This document shows positions 59,228 through 64,000 of a stretch of 64,000 nucleotides of DNA, piece by piece. Where the stretch lies: contig JBOHUC010000087.1 of assembly GCA_050733935.1 (NCBI GenBank), positions 1 through 64,000 of the forward strand, written 5' to 3'. The notes under the pieces are model-generated. The model did not search any database and was not told the origin of the DNA. It saw nothing but the letters and a program-made list of their open reading frames with translations. Both the position numbers and the translations under genes were made by a program. Position 1 is the stretch's first letter. Each line of letters begins with the position of its first letter. This DNA comes from JBOHUC01 sp050733935. Its GTDB lineage: Bacteria; Eisenbacteria; RBG-16-71-46; DASYSL01.

Positions 59228-62200
59228 GTGAACCTGTCCCGCTGGAGCCTGCGCTACCCGATCACTTCGAGCATGGTGATCGTGTGCATGGTGGCGCTCG
59301 GCGCGCTCGCCGCACCGAAGCTTCCGCTCGCGTTCCTGCCCGAGGTCGACTTCCCCGGACTCGAGATCAGCGTCCCCTATCCGAACGCGCTCCCGGCGCA
59401 GGTCGAAGAGGAGATCGTCCGGCCGGCCGAGGAAGCGCTCGCGACCATGAGCCGCATCCGGCGGATCTACTCCTCGTCGTCGGCGAGCGGAGCGAACATC
59501 TACGTCCAGTTCGACTGGGGCGAGGACATCGGGCCGCTCCGCGTCGAGGCGCGCGAGAAGCTCGACCGGATCCGCGACCTTCTGCCGCGGGACGTCGATC
59601 TCATCAACGTGAACGGCTTCCGCTCGACGGACATCCCCGTCCTCGAGTGCCGCGTCTCGGCCGACCGCGATCTGTCGCGCTCCTACGAGCTCCTCGACCG
59701 GCACGTGGCGGATCCCCTGCGCCGGGTGCCGGGTGTCGCGAAGGTCGAGCTCTACGGAGTCGAGCCGCCGCAGGTCCTGATCGAGTTCAGCCTCAACAAC
59801 CTCGAGCGCCACGGGCTCTCCGCAAACGAAGTGCTCGCCCGCGTCGAATCGTCGAACCGGAGCCTCTCGGCGGGGCAGATTCGCCGTGGGGACGAGACCT
59901 GGCCGCTCCGCGTCGTGAACCAGTTCCAGGCGCTCGAGGAGTTCGCGTCGCTTCCGATCTCCCCGCAGGGCCTCAAGCTCGGTGATCTGGCCGCGATCTC
60001 CTATCGCGAGCCCGATCTCGACTATGGCCGGCACCTCGACGACACGCGGGCGATCGGTCTCAATGTCATCAAGGAGTCGGGATCGAACACGGTCGAGGTC
60101 GCCCGCCGCGCCCGCGAGGCGCTCGAGGACATCGGCCACGATCCCGAAATGAAGGGCATCCAGGTCCTCACGTTCACGGACCAGGCCGAGCAGATCACGA
60201 ATTCGCTCGAAGGCCTCCTCGAGGCGGGCCTGATCGGGGCGGCGCTTGCGGTCGCCGTGCTGTTCTTCTTCCTTCGGAACTGGGTGACGACGCTCATCGT
60301 CGCGACCGCGATTCCGTTCTCGCTCCTCGCCGCCGCAGCGCTCATGTACTTCACTGGCCGGTCACTCAACATCCTCTCGATGATGGGGCTCATGCTCGCC
60401 GTCGGGATGCTGGTCGACAACGCGGTCGTGGTGCTCGAGAGCATCTTCCGCCACCGGCAGAGGGGCCAGGGTCCGCTCAAGTCGGCCCTCGCCGGGGCGC
60501 GCGAGGTGCAGCCCGCCGTGGTGTGCTCGACGCTCACGTGCGTGATCGTGTTCCTGCCGCTCGTGCTCGGCGGGCGAACCGAGATCACGACCTGGCTCGG
60601 CGAGGTCGGCCGCACGATCATCTTCACGCTCGGCTGCTCGCTCTACCTCTCGCTCACCGCGATCCCGCTCGCGATGGGACGCCTGATTCCCGCCGGCGCG
60701 CCGATCCCGAACGCGAAGGGCGTCGAGCGGATCACGCGCGCGTACCTGAAGACGCTCGGCTGGACGATGCGCCACCGGGCGCTCGCCTCGGCGGCCGCGT
60801 TCCTGTTCTTCATCGTCTCGATCGGCGCGTTCATTCCGGTGAACAAGAGCGCTTTCACCGGAAGCCGCGTCGAATCCGTGCGCATGGAGTACGAGTTCGC
60901 GGACAACCTGAACTACCGCGAGGTCGAGAAGTACGTGACGAAGATCGAGAACTGGATTCTCGCGCGCAAGGACTCGCTCCACGTCAAATCGACGTACTCC
61001 TTCTTCACGCACAACTACGCGTTCACCCGCGCGTATCTCGCCGACGGCTACGCCGACGACGAGGGCTCGGAGAAGGTGCGGAAGCTCCTCCGAAAGGGGG
61101 TTCCGGAGCTCCCCGGAACGAAGCTCGAGATTCGCGGCGACAACGACGACGAGGGCGGCGCCTCGCGCCTCGCGGTCAACATCTTCGGTGACCCCGGCCC
61201 GCGCCTCGACGCGCTCGCGGCCGAGGTGCGCCGCCGCGTGGCGCTCGTCCCCGGGACCGACGGAGTCGAGATCGGCGGCGACAAGGGCAGCAAGGAGATC
61301 GAAGTGTTCGTGCAGCGCGATCGCGCGGCGCGCTACGGGCTCACGGCGACCCAGGTCGCAAGCTCGGTCGCGCTCTTCTTCCGCGGCCAGCCGCTGTCGC
61401 GCTTCCGCGGTCCCGACGGCGAGGTCCAGGTGCAGGCACGGCTCGCGGAAGCCGACCGCCAGAGCCTCGAGCGCCTGCGCACGATGCCGATCGTCGTCCC
61501 GATCAGACCGGATCGGCTGGCCCTGACCACCGCCGAGAACGCGCAGCAGGCGGCCGTGGACATGTCGCGAACGGCGCGCACCGACGAGACGCTCGTGCCG
61601 CTCGGAGCGGTCGCCGACTTCCGGGTGGTCGAGACGCCCTCGAGCATCGAGCGCCAGCAGCGCCGGTCCAAGGTCACGGTGCGGGCGGACATCGATTCCA
61701 AGAAGGGCGGCGAGATCCGCAAGGCCATCTCGCGCGACCTCAACGTGATGGCGTTCCCGCCGGGATACTCGTGGTCGTACGGCAACGCGTTCGAGGAGGA
61801 GAACGCGACCCAGATGGAGATGCTGCTCAATCTGATTCTGGCGCTGGCCCTCGTGTACGTCGTCATGGCCGCGCTGTTCGAATCGTTCCTCCATCCGTTC
61901 GCGATCATGTTCGCGCTGCCGTTTGCGTTCTGCGGAATCGCCTGGATGTGCCTGCTCACCGGCACGCCGTTCAACCTCATGTCGCAGATCGGGCTTCTGA
62001 TCCTGGTCGGGATCGTGGTCAACAACGGCATCGTGCTGCTCCATCACGTCCACCAGCTCCGCGAAGGCGGCATGCCACGCGCGGACGCCCTCCTCCAGGC
62101 CGGCCGCGACCGGCTGCGCCCGATCCTCATGACGACCGCGACCACCGTGCTCGGACTCGTTCCGCTGGCCCTCGGGAGCACGCACGTCGGCGATGTCATG

Positions 62201-62347
62201 TACTACCCGCTCGCGCGCACCGTGATCGGCGGGCTGCTCGTCTCGACCGCGCTCACGCTCGTGCTCGTCCCCTGCCTCTACACGATGCTCGAGGACGGGG
62301 CGGGGCTGGTCGGCCGGCTGTGGCGGCGTGGGCCGCGGGCCGCCTGA
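59228..62347 (+). CDS. RND-family efflux transporter, subunit 2
   Basis: 1039 residues from a GTG. Helix 1 is YPITSSMVIVCMVALGALA, the porter loop starts LPLAFLPEVDFPGLEISVP, and helix 4 is GLMLAVGMLVDNAVVVLES, again VDN rather than DD. The second half has FESFLHPFAIMFALPFAFCGI and QIGLLILVGIVVNNGIVLLHH. It is a paralogue of subunit 1; heteromeric pumps such as MdtBC are known, and co-location after a single adaptor supports the same idea here. The 3' end lies 20 bp before the secreted beta protein. Confidence 0.93.
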   Translation: MNLSRWSLRYPITSSMVIVCMVALGALAAPKLPLAFLPEVDFPGLEISVPYPNALPAQVEEEIVRPAEEALATMSRIRRIYSSSSASGANIYVQFDWGEDIGPLRVEAREKLDRIRDLLPRDVDLINVNGFRSTDIPVLECRVSADRDLSRSYELLDRHVADPLRRVPGVAKVELYGVEPPQVLIEFSLNNLERHGLSANEVLARVESSNRSLSAGQIRRGDETWPLRVVNQFQALEEFASLPISPQGLKLGDLAAISYREPDLDYGRHLDDTRAIGLNVIKESGSNTVEVARRAREALEDIGHDPEMKGIQVLTFTDQAEQITNSLEGLLEAGLIGAALAVAVLFFFLRNWVTTLIVATAIPFSLLAAAALMYFTGRSLNILSMMGLMLAVGMLVDNAVVVLESIFRHRQRGQGPLKSALAGAREVQPAVVCSTLTCVIVFLPLVLGGRTEITTWLGEVGRTIIFTLGCSLYLSLTAIPLAMGRLIPAGAPIPNAKGVERITRAYLKTLGWTMRHRALASAAAFLFFIVSIGAFIPVNKSAFTGSRVESVRMEYEFADNLNYREVEKYVTKIENWILARKDSLHVKSTYSFFTHNYAFTRAYLADGYADDEGSEKVRKLLRKGVPELPGTKLEIRGDNDDEGGASRLAVNIFGDPGPRLDALAAEVRRRVALVPGTDGVEIGGDKGSKEIEVFVQRDRAARYGLTATQVASSVALFFRGQPLSRFRGPDGEVQVQARLAEADRQSLERLRTMPIVVPIRPDRLALTTAENAQQAAVDMSRTARTDETLVPLGAVADFRVVETPSSIERQQRRSKVTVRADIDSKKGGEIRKAISRDLNVMAFPPGYSWSYGNAFEEENATQMEMLLNLILALALVYVVMAALFESFLHPFAIMFALPFAFCGIAWMCLLTGTPFNLMSQIGLLILVGIVVNNGIVLLHHVHQLREGGMPRADALLQAGRDRLRPILMTTATTVLGLVPLALGSTHVGDVMYYPLARTVIGGLLVSTALTLVLVPCLYTMLEDGAGLVGRLWRRGPRAA

Positions 62348-62367
62348 AAGGGGCCAAAGGAGAAGCC

Positions 62368-63054
62368 ATGCGAGAAACGCTCGAACGCCTTGGCCCTGGC
62401 CTCGGCCGCGTCTTTACAGGCGCCCTTCTGGCTCTCGCCGGCGCAGGCGCCGGTGCTGCGCCCGCGGAAGCCGGCGACGCGGCGCCCGGCGCGCTCACCG
62501 GCTCCTGGCCGGTCGCAGAAGCGACGTCGCTTCACTTCGAGTTTCCGGTCGGTGAGCTCACGCTCGTCGCGACCGACGGCAAGGAAGTGAAGGCCTTCGC
62601 CGAAGTCGACTGCTGGAGCGACGATTCCGACTGTCTTGAGGTCGCGGAGGATTATCGCTTCACGTCGCGGCGTGCGGGGAAGCGCCTCATCGTCAAACTC
62701 GAGGGCCCGCGGTTCAATTTCGGGAACGGACGGGAGATCGAGGCGCGCGTCGAGGTTCCGCGCTCGCTCCTGCTCGACGTCGACATGGGAATCGGCGAGC
62801 TCACGCTCACGGGATTCGAGCATGGAGCCGACATCGCACTCGGGATCGGCGAAGTGGAGATCCACTCGCCGCGCGGGAGCGTGCGCGACGTCAGGCTCAG
62901 GGTCGGGCTCGGAGAGGCGAGTTTCGACGACGGGAGGCGTTCGATCGAGCGCGTGAGCGTGTTCGGCAACGGCCTCCACTGGAAGGCCGGCACCGGGAAT
63001 TCGACGGTCGCGGTGAAGCTCGGGATCGGCGAGGCGAGCGTCGTCCTCAACTAG
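62368..63054 (+). CDS. secreted beta-rich protein, DUF4097/toastrack-like
   Basis: 228 residues from an ATG with AAAGGAGA 5 nt upstream. Signal peptide about 1-35 (GALLALAGAGAGAAPAEA). The mature part has short repeated strands (VGELTLVATDGKEVKAFAEV, IGELTLTGFEHGADIALGIG, VGLGEASFDDG) resembling the adhesin/toastrack fold of DUF4097. It may be a periplasmic or surface accessory of the preceding RND operon because it follows the second pump by 20 bp. Function not known. Confidence 0.75.
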   Translation: MRETLERLGPGLGRVFTGALLALAGAGAGAAPAEAGDAAPGALTGSWPVAEATSLHFEFPVGELTLVATDGKEVKAFAEVDCWSDDSDCLEVAEDYRFTSRRAGKRLIVKLEGPRFNFGNGREIEARVEVPRSLLLDVDMGIGELTLTGFEHGADIALGIGEVEIHSPRGSVRDVRLRVGLGEASFDDGRRSIERVSVFGNGLHWKAGTGNSTVAVKLGIGEASVVLN

Positions 63055-63084
63055 AGCCGTCGGCTGGAGGCGGCGGCTCGCGCC

Positions 63085-63810
63085 TCACGGCGTGGGACGC
63101 GTCTGGAAGTACCACCGCGGTCCGAACTGGATCGCGTGCCCGTTGAAATCGATGTCGTACGTAGCCGGATTCCCGAGCTGATCCTCGAATGACAGGTCAT
63201 TCACCTCGGAACGGCGCACGAGGCCCCGCAGGAAGAGCGCCACGCTCGGACCGAACCGCACTTCCCCTTCCGCGCCCACGTGCCAGTAGAAGCCCGAGCC
63301 CGTGGCGTCGAGCGTTCCGCCCTCGTCATCGAGGCGCAGTCTCCCGCCGAGCAGCGGTCCCGCGCCGGCGAATCCCTCGATTCCGAAGTTTCCAACTCGA
63401 GCCGCGTGCACGTGCGCGTTCACGACGATCGGCGTTCCGGCGATCGAGTACTCCGCCCCGCTTCCCGGTGTCGCGGACTGAACCTGCGACCGTCCGTCCA
63501 GGTGCGACACCTCGAGCCCGAGCGAGAGCCAGCGCGAGATCCGGTACTTGAACGTGAGTCCGTATTCGAAGCCGTTCTCGATCGGAGCGAGATCGTGCGC
63601 GATCAGCGAGTCGTTGAACGCCTCGTTGTCGTACCACCCGCCGCCGAAGAGGACGCTGACGGACGACTCTCCGGGACGGTCCCACTCCGCCTGATCCCCC
63701 GTGCGCGGGGTCGCCCCTTCCGCAAAGCCTGCGATCAAGACCGCGCCCACGAGGACCCCGAGGGCCGCGCACACCCGTGCCACGGCCCGCTCCCCCCTGT
63801 CTCGAATCAA
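63085..63810 (-). CDS. predicted outer-membrane beta-barrel protein
   Basis: 241 residues from a TTG with GGAGG 7 nt upstream; a longer frame to 63957 begins in sequence without protein character and contains a hairpin at 63884-63908. Signal peptide about 4-26 (VLVGAVLIAGFAEGA). The rest alternates aromatic and polar residues every two positions, e.g. SSVSVLFGGGWYDNEAF, WLSLGLEVSHLDGR, FGPSVALFLRGLVRR, and ends in a Phe-Gln turn near RWYFQTRPTP. Such proteins have about 8-10 strands. Ligand unknown. Converges with the DUF4097-like gene. Confidence 0.7.
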   Translation of the reverse strand: MIRDRGERAVARVCAALGVLVGAVLIAGFAEGATPRTGDQAEWDRPGESSVSVLFGGGWYDNEAFNDSLIAHDLAPIENGFEYGLTFKYRISRWLSLGLEVSHLDGRSQVQSATPGSGAEYSIAGTPIVVNAHVHAARVGNFGIEGFAGAGPLLGGRLRLDDEGGTLDATGSGFYWHVGAEGEVRFGPSVALFLRGLVRRSEVNDLSFEDQLGNPATYDIDFNGHAIQFGPRWYFQTRPTP

Positions 63811-64000
63811 ACCCGATCCTCCGATCCCGACCCCGCTCGCAGCCCAACACGGCGCCGTCCAGGAAGCCTCCTGAGACGGCAAACCCCGGCCGGAGGTTCC
63901 GGTCGGGGCTGCGTCCATGATCGCCTTCCACGGGACATCGGGAGGCGTCTGGCGCATGGCCTGTTCGCTGCGACGAGAACACTTCGTCGAACTCGTGGCG
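63811..64000. other. right-edge region with a hairpin
   Basis: A 10-bp stem (CCCCGGCCGG at 63884-63893, CCGGTCGGGG at 63899-63908) with a 5-nt loop, with TTT after it on the minus strand, may end a minus-strand gene outside the window. The reading frames here show no convincing protein. Confidence 0.3.

Noticed and set aside
63811..63957. 49-residue N-terminal extension of the last barrel gene
   Set aside because: The region contains a stem-loop and no signal peptide; the TTG at 63810 has GGAGG and begins one.
1..64000. Insertion sequences, phage or integrase genes
   Set aside because: No transposase, integrase, phage protein or terminal inverted repeat pair was seen.

Overview
This window is gene-dense, very GC-rich chromosomal DNA (roughly two-thirds G+C by eye) from a Gram-negative bacterium. 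The envelope genes show this: RND efflux pumps with periplasmic adaptors, lipoproteins with lipoboxes, a predicted outer-membrane barrel and a lipid-exporter ABC protein. Three very large secreted proteins end in the same roughly 80-residue FlgD-like Ig domain (PNP..., VYDxxGRRV, WDGxDxxGRR), a surface-sorting-type tail common in FCB-group lineages. Together with two DUF1028 proteins and frequent GTG/TTG starts this fits a lineage such as Candidatus Eisenbacteria, but that assignment is inference. I see no rRNA, tRNA, CRISPR array, transposase or phage gene.

Region 1 (1-16.6 kb) is mostly housekeeping: a MacA-type adaptor (cut by the left edge), a secreted unknown, a receiver-like protein, a NUDIX/metallo-beta-lactamase fusion, mutY, a GNAT protein, ispH, a DUF1028-TPR protein with an SDR reductase, fabI-murB, citrate synthase, a TPR protein, selD and an MFS transporter. 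The 271-bp gap after citrate synthase holds an unusual hairpin array and a 24-bp perfect palindrome.

Region 2 (16.6-34.3 kb) is rich in cell-surface and secreted genes: two adjacent FG-GAP giants (14 repeats each, so two seven-bladed propellers each is plausible), an ABC exporter, an acidic-tailed CesT/YbjN-like protein, an esterase with an HExxH membrane protein, a propeller/di-heme cytochrome, a saccharopine-dehydrogenase-like enzyme, msrB, sodC and a second DUF1028 protein.

Region 3 (34.3-53.1 kb) is the most interesting. Glycogen synthase (glgA) and branching enzyme (glgB) sit in two divergent operons together with three paralogous ATP-grasp ligases, a Ser-nucleophile S51-type hydrolase and an esterase with an E-set-like N-terminus. 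One gene separates these from a second operon: another ATP-grasp ligase, an esterase, a GCS2 (glutamate-cysteine ligase type 2)-CBS fusion, an aspartoacylase-like metallohydrolase, a Lon-type protease and a universal stress protein. The combination suggests synthesis and trimming of a gamma-glutamyl/peptide-type compound, possibly linked to alpha-glucan metabolism. The product is unknown.

Region 4 (53.2-64 kb) holds a small lipoprotein whose ribosome-binding site is locked in a perfect 9-bp hairpin, an Fpg-family glycosylase, an adaptor plus two RND pump subunits in tandem, a secreted beta-rich protein and an outer-membrane barrel candidate.
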